Source: Aaosphaeria pasadenensis | Taxonomy: Eukaryota > Ascomycota > Dothideomycetes > Pleosporales | Direction of reading: 5' to 3' | Length of the DNA: 64,000 nt | NCBI GenBank assembly: GCA_022813625.1 | Contig: JAKLMB010000005.1 | Coordinates: 744,001 to 808,000, forward strand | In this document: piece after piece, positions 11,045-21,093 of the stretch | How the letters are laid out: each line of letters begins with the position of its first letter | How positions within the stretch are numbered: the stretch's first letter is position 1 | The notes under the pieces: generated by a model | Told to the model about the DNA's origin: nothing | Seen by the model: the letters and a program-made list of their open reading frames with translations, nothing else | Database searches by the model: none | Position numbers and translations under genes: made by a program

Positions 11045-12181
11045 ATGCCACCACCACCGAGCTTGGCAAGTTCGAGTCTACAGTATGCGCAGATAGAGAG
11101 GAGAAATGGGGGACATTTTGGTGAGTGCGAAACGAATCGTGATGACGGTTACTGGACATTCCGACTAACAGCTATCTTAGCGCATGCCGTCCTCAACCCA
11201 TACATCTACGACCCCTCAATCCCCCTGGCCATTGTCGGCGCCATCATCTTCCCCGTCCTCTCCGCATACATTCTCTACCAATACATCCGACACCGATCAT
11301 GGTTCTGGTGGGCAGCCGTCATCGGCGTGCTCATGGAGACAATGGGCTTCATCTCGCGGCTCGTCTCCGCGACAGATGAGCACAACGACCTCCCCTTCCT
11401 CATCGCCTTCGTCACCATCCTCCTCGCGCCGTCCTTCCTCGCCGCCGCCTGCTACACCGCATTCAGTCGCGTTGTCTGGTTCTCATGCCCGACCGAGTCG
11501 CTCTCCTTCAAGCGCCTCTGGTGCTTCCCCCGCTGGATAACCCCCACCTTTGTAATCTTTGACCTCGTCTCCTTCGCCATCCAGCTCATAGGCGCAGGCC
11601 TGATATCTCGCCACTACGACCGCGACCCGTCCCACGACCGAAACATCGAGAAAGCAGAGTCCAACACGCAATCGGGGCGAGTGATCCTCGTCCTCGGCCT
11701 CATCCTCCAAATGTCATGCTTCGCGTCCTTCGCCGTCATCGCCGTCCGCTACTTCTTCATTAGCCGCCAATGGCGCTGCGACGACCTGGGCGACTGGCGC
11801 ATGTGGCGGCGCCTCTCATGGATGATCAACGTAGCCGCGGGCCTCATCGCCGTGCGCGCCATCTACCGCACCATGGAGATCCCGCACGACAAGGGCTCCG
11901 GGCTCCAGTATCTCCAGTCCCACGAGTGGTGCTTCTGGGTCTTCGACGCGTTTCCGATTTTCCTGACTCTCGTGGTCTTCGCGGTCTGGCATCCGGGGAG
12001 GTATCTCCCGCAGAATTATACGGGGCTGAAGTTGAACAAGGTCGCGGCGATTCAGCAGAAGGATGCTATTCGGCCGCCGAGCGTACTGACGGAGGGTGAG
12101 GAGTTGAGGGAGTTCAGGCCGGAGGACTTTGGCTGCGGGGCGCCGCGTGGCGCGTGTGCGGGTGCGGGTGTGAGGGTCTGA
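11045..12181 (+). CDS. RTA1-family seven-helix membrane protein
   Basis: Member of the fungal RTA1/RTM1 lipid-translocating exporter-like family. Exons are 11045-11120 and 11181-12181. The 60-nt intron has GTGAGT, an ACTAAC branch site and a TTAG acceptor, and removing it gives 358 residues. The first helix pair has the family pattern: PYIYDPSIPLAIVG, then a helix, then RHRSWFWWAAVIGVLMETMG followed by FISR. Further helices around LIAFVTILLAPSFLAAACYT, FVIFDLVSFAIQLIGAGL, VILVLGLILQMSCFASF and FPIFLTLVVFAVWHPGRYL support seven spans. Relatives are linked to resistance to amphiphilic drugs and to lipid asymmetry; the ligand here is unknown. The intron is a multiple of three and stop-free, so retention would insert 20 residues before helix 1. 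Confidence 0.88.
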   Translation: MPPPPSLASSSLQYAQIERRNGGHFGECETNRDDGYWTFRLTAILAHAVLNPYIYDPSIPLAIVGAIIFPVLSAYILYQYIRHRSWFWWAAVIGVLMETMGFISRLVSATDEHNDLPFLIAFVTILLAPSFLAAACYTAFSRVVWFSCPTESLSFKRLWCFPRWITPTFVIFDLVSFAIQLIGAGLISRHYDRDPSHDRNIEKAESNTQSGRVILVLGLILQMSCFASFAVIAVRYFFISRQWRCDDLGDWRMWRRLSWMINVAAGLIAVRAIYRTMEIPHDKGSGLQYLQSHEWCFWVFDAFPIFLTLVVFAVWHPGRYLPQNYTGLKLNKVAAIQQKDAIRPPSVLTEGEELREFRPEDFGCGAPRGACAGAGVRV

Positions 12182-12491
12182 TGCTTTCTTGCTTGCTTGC
12201 ATGCATGATTGTGGAGTGCATGCTTCTACACAATCGACCTGCGAGACAATCACCTTTTCCCAGGATGATGAAGGTACTTTTCTTTCATCTTCTTTGTTCC
12301 TGCGAGCCGACGAGAGAGAAACATACGTTTCCCCCTCTTTTGCTTTTCTGGTTTTCTTTTTTTTTTTTGGCGGGGATGATGAGACACATCTGTGATACCA
12401 TTGCATAACAACGGCGTTCTTTGTTTGGTCTGAATCACGAGCGAAACTTCTAGCCTTTCTCCACACACATACTAGTCATCTCAGGGGGGTT
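12182..12491. other. 3' flank of RTA1-family gene
   Basis: No gene. Contains tandem GCTTGCTTGCATGCATG and a T-rich run near 12355-12370 that may belong to the 3' UTR. Confidence 0.4.
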
Positions 12492-12609
12492 TGTTGGATA
12501 CCTTGGGTATATATAAACACCACCACCACCCCCGAACATACTTAAAAATCAACCTCAACCAATATACAACATCTTCAATCCAAACTCTCTTTATATACAC
12601 TTGATTACA
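12492..12609. mobile_element. Possible truncated LTR next to Gypsy relic
   Basis: This 118-base segment begins TGTTGG and ends TTACA, contains a TATATATAAAC box, and directly abuts the reverse transcriptase fragment. Fungal Gypsy LTRs often start TGTTGG and carry such a TATA box. No second copy was found in the window, so the ends cannot be confirmed; this is a suggestion only. Confidence 0.25.
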
Positions 12610-12610
12610 C

Positions 12611-12805
12611 GGACTAGATACCTTCCTCACTCGGTATGGCTGCTTTGAATATCAGGTCCTCCCCTTTGGATTAACAAATGGGCCGGCAACTTTTCAAAAT
12701 TATATCAACAACGCCCTAAGGCCTTACCTGGATATCTTTTGCACAGCCTACATGGACAATATCCTTGTCTACTCAGAAAAGGAAGAAGAACACGAAGAGC
12801 GCGTC
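12611..12805 (+). mobile_element. Ty3/Gypsy reverse transcriptase fragment (relic)
   Basis: A 65-codon stretch without stops reads as the palm of a Ty3/Gypsy reverse transcriptase: TRYGCFEYQVLPFGLTNGPA, then TFQNYINNALRPYLDIF, then YMDNILVYSEKEEEH. These are the conserved LPFGL..APATFQ, the catalytic YxDD box and ILVYS motifs. The second catalytic Asp is replaced by Asn (YMDN). An in-frame stop lies just upstream at 12602 and the homology ends near 12805. No gag, protease, RNase H or integrase is seen nearby, so this is a dead fragment. Confidence 0.85.
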
Positions 12806-13146
12806 CTCATGGGTCTCGTTTCCTCGTCCTCATCTCCTCCACTGCTACCATCTATATACAACCATTCTTCACTACCGTCTATATACAGCCATCTACCTCC
12901 GCCAACATCGCCCCCCCACCCGGATCGGTCCACTGAACGCAGACACGACAACGTTGCGACTTATACTGGACAACACGACCACCATGCCATATTGCAGCAG
13001 CCAAGGCAGCCATAACCCAAAGCAAAGCACCAACGTCCGGATCCACAGCCTCGCGCACTATGATCCCCCTCGGCAGCCAGCCGCAAGGCAAAGCCACTCT
13101 CCCGGCCCATTTTCTCTTTGAAACTGGAAGACTGCTCTCCAGGCCT

Positions 13147-13490
13147 CAAAGAGATATTATATACCAACCCTCGTTCTTCCAATGGTTCTAGACCTTCCCA
13201 TCAGGGCAAGGATCGCAACAAGAATCGGAACAAGGACAGCCAGTCGTAAGAATGTTCGTGAAACTTCTGGTAACTACACACGATGGTCTGCCCGCCTAAG
13301 ACCTTAAAGGAAATGGTCTATGACGTATCCACTTTCAAAGATATATCACACACCAACCTTCGTCCTTCCAATGCTTCTAGACCTTCCCGTCAGGGCAAGG
13401 ATCGCAACAAGAATCGGAACAAGCACAGCCAGTCGTCAGAATGTTTGTGAAGCATCTGGTACACCCGATGATCTCCCCGCCCAAGACCCA
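13147..13490. repeat. Two diverged direct repeats, about 160 bp, period 189
   Basis: Copy 1 spans about 13147-13306 and copy 2 about 13336-13490. Both run from TCAAAGA through TTCCAATG and TTCTAGACCTTCCC to the shared block CAGGGCAAGGATCGCAACAA and on to CCGCC(C/T)AAGACC. Differences are mostly substitutions with a few small indels. A shorter third piece with TCTAGACGTTCCCGTCGGGG lies at 14053. No coding potential is recognised. Confidence 0.75.
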
Positions 13491-13581
13491 AAGAATACGA
13501 ACTATATATACAAGAACTCAAGAGCATTCCATGAGCTCGTGGCGGAGTTGAAAGACAAGATCGTTCGTTGGCGACCTCGTG

Positions 13582-14430
13582 TACTGGAAAGGAAGGCAAT
13601 GGAAGGCTAACATGCAGCGTGCTAATTACTTCCGGTTCACAAACCGTGCGAGCAATAATGCTATCTCTGCGCGCCATGAGATTCAGGATGGGAACAGTGG
13701 AGAAGGGAGCGACCACCACGTAGAACTAAATGAAATAAGTGACGAAGGCGAAGACGAATCGTACTATATACATCATACCGCATGTCGTTTCAGGAACTCT
13801 CCAACGACCAAGGAGAGATCGCGACGAGTCCCATGTTACTGCCTCCGTCCGGCCAGTGAGGCTCACGACATCCATCGAAACTAGTCACACAGACATTCAC
13901 CATGTCATCATTCTCATTCCCGCAGCCTTCTCTCAAACGATCCATAATTCCAGTCTACACTATATATACTGGAAAGGGAGACAATGGAAGGCCAACATGC
14001 AGCGTGCTGGTTCCTACCGGTTCACAACTCGTACTATATACATTATACCACGTCTAGACGTTCCCGTCGGGGCAAGAATCGGAGGAAGAAACGATCTTCT
14101 AAAGCTCCAGTCATACGACTTTTGTGAAAATCCCGATACCACATTATACCGCATGTCGTATCAGTGACTCTCGAACGCCTGAGAAGAGATTGCTCATGGT
14201 CCGATCTTGCCGCCTCCAGCCAGGAAATTTTCATCACAATCACACAAGTTTCCTTCAATCTGGGGGTCATGGGCCGATACGTTTGATCTTCAAGGCCCTG
14301 CGTTCTCCGTCGAAGCCAGTCTCATAGACATTCACCACATCTCACTGTGTCATACAAACAATCACCGCGTATAACCATATCACATTTCCCATCCCCACAA
14401 CCTCCTTTCTCAAACAACCCATATATACGA
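13582..14430. repeat. Interspersed diverged repeats (three families)
   Basis: Repeated blocks were paired by eye. TACTGGAAAGG...CAATGGAAGG with ACATGCAGCGTGCT and CGGTTCACAA occurs at 13582-13650 and 13967-14035. GTACTATATACAT(C/T)ATACC occurs at 13761 and 14031, with the extension ATACCGCATGTCGT shared by 13776 and 14146. AGTC(A/T)CA(C/T)AGACATTCACCA with a CTTTCTCAAAC-like block occurs near 13883 and 14319. Together they suggest about 1.2 kb built from duplicated and decayed segments, close to the Gypsy relic. One frame through the first block reads GDLVYWKGRQWKANMQRA, but no family was recognised. Confidence 0.65.
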
Positions 14431-14531
14431 TTTTACATACGATTCAAATTACACTCCCTACACATCCATCCAGACCAGACCAGCCAGTCTACAAACGCTT
14501 CTCACACCAACACAACGCCTCCAACCTACGC

Positions 14532-15428
14532 CTACCACTCCTCATCCGCATTAACCCACGCCTCCCACGCGCTCCTCTCCTCCGCCTCATCCTCCTTAAC
14601 CTCCTCGTACGTCTTCACACCCGGAAACTCCCTCCAAACCCTCTCGCCCTCCCCGTCGTAAAAGTACGTCCGCTCCGTCGCGTCGTCGCGGAGATAGTAC
14701 TGTCCGTCGCTCGCCAGTACGCCGTCGTAGTACCAGTCCTGCTCCTCCTCGTCTTCTCGTTCATCTTGCATCTGCCGCACGACTTGCTTGAAGTTGTCGA
14801 CGGGGTAGGAGTACCGCGAGGACGGGGGATGCTGCGAGAGGTTCCAGCCCTCCTCCTCGGGGTCGGACGGGGAGCGGAGACATCCCCAGAGGGCGTCGGC
14901 GGCGGCGCGGGCGGCTTCGGCGCGCTCTTCTGTGGCGGTGGAGGTGATGTCTGCGTGGGTTACGTTCAGGAGGTAGGGGGGTGAGTTGGAGGGGTAGGGG
15001 GTTGGGGAGAAGCAGCGGCGGCATTTGTGGGGGGACGGTGTGGTGCTAGAGGTTGTGAGTTGCGGTTCGAACTCGCAGTAGGTGACGTTCGGGTCGTACA
15101 TGGGGAGTTGGCGGAGGTCAGAGTGACGGGAGGATGGGGTGGGTTCAGCGCCGGGCCCGTTGCGGATGTCGCGCATGGCGACGTAGGCGGCGCGGCGGGC
15201 GAGTTGGGCGCTGTAGGATGCGAGTTCCTCGATTTGGGTGGTTGTTGGGGAGGCAGGGCGTGCTGGGGTGGAGGGGATGAAGGGGAAAGACTGGATGGAT
15301 GGGGATGGGGCTTTCGGGGTTGTTGGTGAAGAGGGGGCGACTGATTTGGAGAGAGCATCTGTACAGGGTGTGATGCAGATCTGGGCGGTGTGTCCGCACT
15401 TGTAGGTCTGTTGAAGGATATGGCACAT
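14532..15428 (-). CDS. Hypothetical acidic protein with Cys/His N-terminus
   Basis: Single-exon frame of 298 residues, not recognised. The first 25 residues hold a Cys/His cluster (MCHILQQTYKCGHTAQICIT then PC), resembling the short CGH motif found at the start of many uncharacterised fungal proteins and possibly metal-binding. Residues 30-75 are Pro/Ser/Thr-rich. Another Cys pair (HKCRRC) sits mid-protein. The C-terminal third is acidic and aromatic, with DWYYDGVLASDGQYYLRDD and TYFYDGEGERVWREF, and ends in Glu/Trp-rich sequence. No signal peptide or membrane segment. The length and consistent codon bias argue that it is expressed; the function is unknown. Confidence 0.6.
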   Translation of the reverse strand: MCHILQQTYKCGHTAQICITPCTDALSKSVAPSSPTTPKAPSPSIQSFPFIPSTPARPASPTTTQIEELASYSAQLARRAAYVAMRDIRNGPGAEPTPSSRHSDLRQLPMYDPNVTYCEFEPQLTTSSTTPSPHKCRRCFSPTPYPSNSPPYLLNVTHADITSTATEERAEAARAAADALWGCLRSPSDPEEEGWNLSQHPPSSRYSYPVDNFKQVVRQMQDEREDEEEQDWYYDGVLASDGQYYLRDDATERTYFYDGEGERVWREFPGVKTYEEVKEDEAEERSAWEAWVNADEEW

Positions 15429-16096
15429 TGTTGCGGTTAGTTTTGATTTGTGGTTTATGGCATGGAAGTTCGTTTGAGTTGTGGAGATGGCTGGCAGGTT
15501 GATTGATATGGTGAGTGGAGTTGTATGGTTGAAGTCGAAGTTGATGGAGTATTATTGTGGACTGTTCTGGTCGCGATCCTGATGATGTTGATGGACTATA
15601 TATGTACATGAGTAGTGGAAGGATACGGTATGGCAATATACACTGCAATGAGTGCTTAACTATGCCATTAATCATGATGTGAAAAACGACAATGTAAATC
15701 CACGTCATTGTTCATTCACTGTGGTGGTTAGGCTACAACGATCCAGAAATAGTGAATATGAATACTTCACCAGTCTTGAACAATGCTCCACTGACGAGTT
15801 CAGAGGGAGTCACAGCGACATCGTAAGCAGTGATTTTCAGGGGGTCATCTGCATTAATCATTGCATATACGCGTTGGAATGGATACGTACTTGGAATAAA
15901 AGGGACTAGTTGAAGACTTGGACGGTTGATTTGAATCGATTTGATTTGATCTGATATGCTGCTGATTTGATTTGATTCACTGTTGGATGCCCGCTTTCCA
16001 TCATCCCATCCTTCCGAACTCCATACCCGACAGCAACACCTACACAGAGAGATTGTTAGGAAAGACATGCAACTGGCCGCACTGTAAGCCAGACGT
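15429..16096. other. Intergenic with simple TTGATTTGAT-type repeat
   Basis: No gene seen. At about 15925-15980 the words TTGATTTGA and TTGATCTGAT recur as a short imperfect satellite. The remainder is the 5' flank of the gene at 15428 and the 3' flank of the prolyl-tRNA synthetase gene. Confidence 0.45.
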
Positions 16097-18561
16097 CTAG
16101 TAGCTCCTGCCAAACAGGATCCAGGACTTGGCGAAGTCCTTGCAGTCGGGGTTGATGCACTTGGTCTCGCCCTTGACGATGCCTTCGGGCTGGTCGAAGC
16201 TGTGATTGTAGTCAGTATAGAATGGTTGATTATGGAATTGGGGGAGGAACGTACGGAATGCACAAACTCTTAGCACCCATAGCAGGTGCCTTGGAGTCCT
16301 CAGCGACATCATCGCCGAGCGCCTTACGCGCGCTCTTGTCCTTAATCTCGTCCTCGCACTTCTCACCCTCGCAGTGGGGCACGAGGACGACGTTCTTTCC
16401 GTTGAGGGTGGGAACGAAGTCGTCCCAGTTGGTGAGCTGCTTGCGGTGGTTGCGGAACTCGGCGTCGGCGCGGTTGAACATATCGGTCTGGATCTGCTCG
16501 AGGAGCTTGGGGACTGCGTCCTTGAGGTCGTCGACCTTGATCTCGCCACGTGCCTCGTCCTTGTTGGCGACATCACGACGGCTGGTGGTGACCTGGCCCT
16601 TCTCGGCGTCCTTGGGTCCGAACTCGATTCGCAGGGGGATACCCTTGAGCTCCCAGTCGTTGAACTTCCAGCCAGGGCTGTAACCCTCGCGGTAGTCGGT
16701 CTCGGCGCGGACGCCGACGGACCTGAGGTCGTCAGTGATGGACTGGACCTTCTTGTAGAGGTCCTCCTTGGCCTCGGGGGTTGTCCTGAATGATGTGTTA
16801 GCGATCGTCAACGTGGGAAGCAATAGTGGCGAACGTACTTTGCGGTAACTCCGACGGGAATGACAATGACCTGGATCTCTGCAACTCTAGGAGGAATGAC
16901 AAGACCGCGGTTGTCACCGTGGGTTAGGATCATGACACCGATGGAACGGGTGGTCAAACCCCAAGAGTTCTGCCAGACATGGATCTTCTCAGACTTGCCA
17001 GTCTCCTTAGCATTAGGGTCCTCAACGGTAATGTTGAACATCTTCGAGAAGTGCTGTCCGAGGCAATGGGAGGTAGCTGCTTGGATACCTCGGCCAGTGG
17101 CGGGGATGAAACCTTCGATGGTAGTTGTGTAGTCGGCACCGGGGAACTTCTCGTTCTCGGTCTTCTGTCCCTTGATGACGGGGGTGGCGAGGAGCTCCTG
17201 GTCTGCGTCTTGTTAGTTTAATCGGGTCATAAGGGTAGAAAGTTACGTACAGATATCGCTGTACCAGTCCAGAATTTGGCGGACCTCAGCTCCGGCCTCC
17301 TCCTTGGTAAGATGTGCGGTGTGGCCTTCTTGCCACAAGAACTCTCGAGATCTTAAAGTTATGAATTAGTAACCAGGTGACTACTAATCAATATTTGCAA
17401 CACTTACCGGATGAAGGGCATGGGGTGCTTGAACTCCCATCGCACAACGTTGTTCCACTGGTTGAGTTTCAGGGGAAGATCACGATGCGACTGGATCTTG
17501 CGGGCGAAGTAGGGGTACCTGGCATGCATGTTAGAATCGCCATAGTCGTTTTATACAAGACGGGTAAGACTTACATAGCAGTTTCACTGGTAGGGCGGAC
17601 TAACTCGACAGTCAGAAAATTGAAGCAAGTGTGGGGACCACGGGGAATATACCAGCAACAGGCTTGTCAAGCTTTGACTTTCCTCCCTGTGTAACCCATG
17701 CCACCTCAGCAGCGAAACCTTCGACATGCTCCTTCTCACGCTCGAGATTGTCGGCAGAAATGAAGATGGGGAAGTAGGCATTTCGGACTTTGAGGGTCTT
17801 GATCTGGTTGTCGAACCAAGCCTTAATGTTCTCCCAGATGGCTGTTATCAACAATTAGCTATCGATTGGACGGTGAAGAAGTCCGGGTTTCGTACCGTAT
17901 GAAGAAGGCTCAAGAATATAGCTAGTAGTTTGTTAGTTCTAATCATGACGGAATATATAGGGAGCTTTACCATCCAGCGACCTATAAGATGTTAATAAAG
18001 TTACTGATATCACAGGATTGAAATTTGACTTACATCATAGTAAGAGATCATTTGACCTAATTGACAATCATGTTAGCCGTTACTCAATATCATTTCCGAA
18101 CAACGAGCGCAGCAAACCGCATGAGCACACTGAGCACCAAGACCACCATCTCCAGCAAAGAGTAGGCCCAATCTAGCCTGAAAGCCAGATCACCACCCTC
18201 CCTTGCTAAAGATGCCAATTTGGTATTCCGCTGCCCAATGCGACGCACGCAACAATATCCACATACCCTTTGTGATAACCTGCTGGTACCATTCTCCAAG
18301 ATCGGCCTCCTTCGCGACATCAATGCCAATGAGCTCTTTGCCCTCGATCTGTGTTCACCCAGAAATGTCAACATTTTCCTTTCTTTTTTTTTTAAACCCA
18401 AACCACCGTCGCTAGCCGCCTTCTGCTCGGATACCCAGATAGTCACACACCTTCTTCTTGGGCTGCTGAGGCTTCTTGGGAGCCTTGGTGGGGTTGCCGT
18501 CCTTCTTCTTCTTGGTCTCGGAAATGGAGAGGTCCTTGAGCTTGCTGTCTGCGTCGGCCAT
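16097..18561 (-). CDS. Prolyl-tRNA synthetase, cytosolic, eukaryote/archaeal type
   Basis: Class II synthetase that charges tRNA-Pro. I place 12 exons: 18561-18451, 18348-18267, 18056-18034, 17981-17971, 17921-17896, 17841-17653, 17599-17575, 17518-17408, 17351-17251, 17202-16839, 16785-16255 and 16199-16097. Together they give 1677 nt and 558 residues in frame. Every junction has GT..AG, and the joined protein shows the family blocks: IGIDVAKEADLGEWYQQVI, VAGCYILEPSSY, PVAVRPTSETAMYPYFARK (motif 1/2 region), PFIRSREFLWQEGHTAH, GLTTRSIGVMILTHGD (motif 3) and the C-terminal CINPDCKDFAKSWILFGRSY. The terminal Tyr and the Cys pair are typical of this type. No YbaK-like editing domain precedes the catalytic core, only a Lys-rich 37-residue leader. 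Exons of 11, 23, 25 and 26 nt are unusually small. Promoter shared with CCT1. Confidence 0.95.
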
Positions 18562-19246
18562 GTTGGATGGAAGGGATCGAGGCGCGTGGGGAAGATATCT
18601 GTAGTGCGCAAGGAGCGCAATCGTTAGAACAAGTAATAGGATATGAAGTACAACGATGTATTGAGTAGAGAAGTTGAAATTGAGAGAAGTGTCGAAGAAG
18701 AGAGACTGTTCTGTCATGAGTTCCTTGGAACGAAAGACGGGAAGGATGCCGGTGTGCGTTGCGTGTGCGCAAGGAGGGGTAGGCGGGGAGATAAGGGAGA
18801 TTGATATATACCTGATAAATTAGAATTCAAGAGTCAGAAATGAGTCAATTTGAGAATGGTCCGTAAGACTCAGGATCAAACATACCTGTTCTGAGGGCTG
18901 AAGGGCTGTCACTTGGAGGAGACGACACACACGCAAAAGTAAACAGTCACAGAGAATCGGGCGGTCTCTCGCGAAAGTTGGTGTTCTCTGAATTAGTTAA
19001 CGGAGGGGGGGGGGCGGAGAGGGGTGGAAGGGGTCCGCGCCGGGGGAGTTGATGCATTGTGATTGGACGGGAGCTTCCAGGGACGTCTTACCACATACAG
19101 TTAGTACCTGGTCGGCGGATCCCAAACGCCGACGTCAATTTCTAGCAACACTAATAATGAATGGGACTTCGCGTTTGTGAGTTTCCATAAGGCAGCACGA
19201 GGGGGAATCTATCACCAAGTAGCTACCACCACACACAACATATATC
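18562..19246. promoter_or_regulatory. Bidirectional promoter ProRS/CCT1 with G-rich tract
   Basis: This 685-base gap drives two head-to-head housekeeping genes. A top-strand G-rich tract at about 19003-19046 has at least four runs of four or more G and could form a G-quadruplex. An inverted CCAAT box (ATTGG) lies at 19062-19066. No other gene is seen. Confidence 0.5.
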
Positions 19247-21093
19247 ATGGCTGGAATATTTGAACAACCGCGGAACGCCGGAACTCTGTGTAAGCTTCAT
19301 CTCCACCTCCCCTTTCCAACCGAAATACATACAGACCACACCTCCCCGCTAACACCTTGTCTCTATTCACAGTCCTCGGTGGGCAGAAAATCAGTGGCCA
19401 GGATGTCCGCGACCAGAACGTCCTCGCAACGCAAGCGATCGCCAATGTCGTCAAGTCGTCGTTCGGACCCTCTGGCCTCGACAAGATGATGGTCGACGAC
19501 ATCGGAGACGTCACCGTGACCAACGACGGTGCCACCATCCTCACCCTCCTCGACATCGAGCACCCCGCAGGCAAGATTCTCGTCGACCTCGCCCAGCAGC
19601 AGGACAAGGAGGTCGGCGACGGCACCACATCTGTCGTGATAATAGCAGCCGAACTCCTGAGGCGGGCGAACGACCTCATGAAGAACAAGATACACCCCAC
19701 CACCATCATCAACGGATACCGGCTGGCGCTCAGGGAGGCGGTCAAGTACATGAACGAGAACATCAGCATCAAGGTGGACACTCTGGGCAAGGACTCGCTC
19801 GTCAACATCGCGAAGACGTCCATGTCGAGCAAGATCATCGGCTCGGACTCTGACTTCTTCGCCAACATGGTCGTCGACGCCATGCAGTCGGTCAAGAGCA
19901 CCAACAGCAAGAACGAGGTCAAGTACCCGGTCAAGGCCGTCAACATCCTCAAGGCGCACGGCAAGGGCGCCAACGAATCCGTCCTCGTCAACGGCTACGC
20001 ACTCAACTGCACCGTCGCCTCGCAGGCCATGGTGACCCGCGTCACCGACGCCAAGATCGCCTGCTTGGACATCAACCTGCAGAAGGAGCGCATGAAGCTC
20101 GGCGTGCACATCACCATCGACGACCCGGCGCAGCTCGAGAAGATCCGCGAGCGGGAGGCCGGCATCGTAATCGAGCGCGTGGAGATGATCCTCAAGGCGG
20201 GTGCCAACGTCGTGCTGACGACCAAGGGCATCGACGACCTCTGCCTGAAGTACTTCATCGAGAAGGGCGCCATGGCGGTGCGACGATGCAAGAAGGAGGA
20301 TCTCCGAAGGATAGCAAAGGCCACGGGCGCCACCCTCGTCGGCACTCTCTCCGACCTGAACGGCGACGAGAAGTTCGAGCCCTCCCTCCTCGGCACCGCC
20401 GACGAGGTCGTCCAGGAGCGCATCTCCGACGACGAATGCATCCTGGTCAAGGGCACCAAGGCCTTCTCCTCCGCCTCCATCATCCTTCGCGGGCCCAACG
20501 ACTTCGCCCTCGACGAAATGGAGCGCTCCGTCCACGACTCCCTCTCCGCCGTCAAGCGCACCCTCGAGTCCGGCCGCGTCGTCCCCGGCGGCGGCGCCGT
20601 AGAAACAGCCCTACACATCTACCTTGAAGAATGGGCAACCTCCGTCGTAAGTCTCCCCCCCTTCCCCTCAAAACCCAAACAAACCTAACATTCACAGTCC
20701 TCCCGCGAACAACTCGCCATAGCCGCCTTCGCCACCTCCCTGCTCTCCATCCCCAAAACCCTCGCCATAAACGCCGCCAAAGACTCGACCGAGCTCGTCG
20801 CCCAGCTCCGCTCCCGCCACGCCCTCTCCCAGCGCACGACGTCCGACCCCACGACCCCGGAGAACGCGAAGGCCGTCGCCCGCTCCAAGGGCTACAAGAA
20901 CTACGGCCTCGACCTCGCCAACGGCAAAGTCCACGACTCCGTCAAGGCGGGCGTCCTCGAGCCCAGCATGAGCAAGGTGAAGCAGCTCAAGTCGGCGGTC
21001 GAGGCGTGCGTGGCCATTATGCGTATCGATACGCTGATTAAGTTGGATCCGGAGGAGAGGGGTGGGGGTGGGGATGATGGGCATGGACACTAA
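19247..21093 (+). CDS. CCT1: T-complex protein 1 subunit alpha (CCT1)
   Basis: Subunit of the cytosolic group II chaperonin TRiC/CCT, which folds actin, tubulin and other proteins using ATP. Exons are 19247-19289, 19373-20646 and 20698-21093, giving 570 residues. The N-terminus MAGIFEQPRNAGTL joins FLGGQKISGQDVRDQNVLAT across intron 1. Diagnostic motifs are SSFGPSGLDKMMVDDIGDVT, NDGATIL, the nucleotide-binding GDGTTS (Gly96-Ser101), VVPGGGAVE and NYGLDLANGKVHD. The C-terminus ends GGGGDDGHGH; a Gly-rich end is usual for CCT subunits. The alpha assignment rests on DKMMVDDIGDVTVTNDGATI plus the SSREQLAIAAFATSLL segment. Expression is probably constitutive, from a promoter shared with prolyl-tRNA synthetase. 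Identity is secure. Confidence 0.96.

Noticed and set aside
19363..20535. 390-codon open frame antisense to CCT1
   Set aside because: Sits entirely within a highly conserved gene; its Asp/Val/Leu/Gly-rich composition is a codon-bias shadow.
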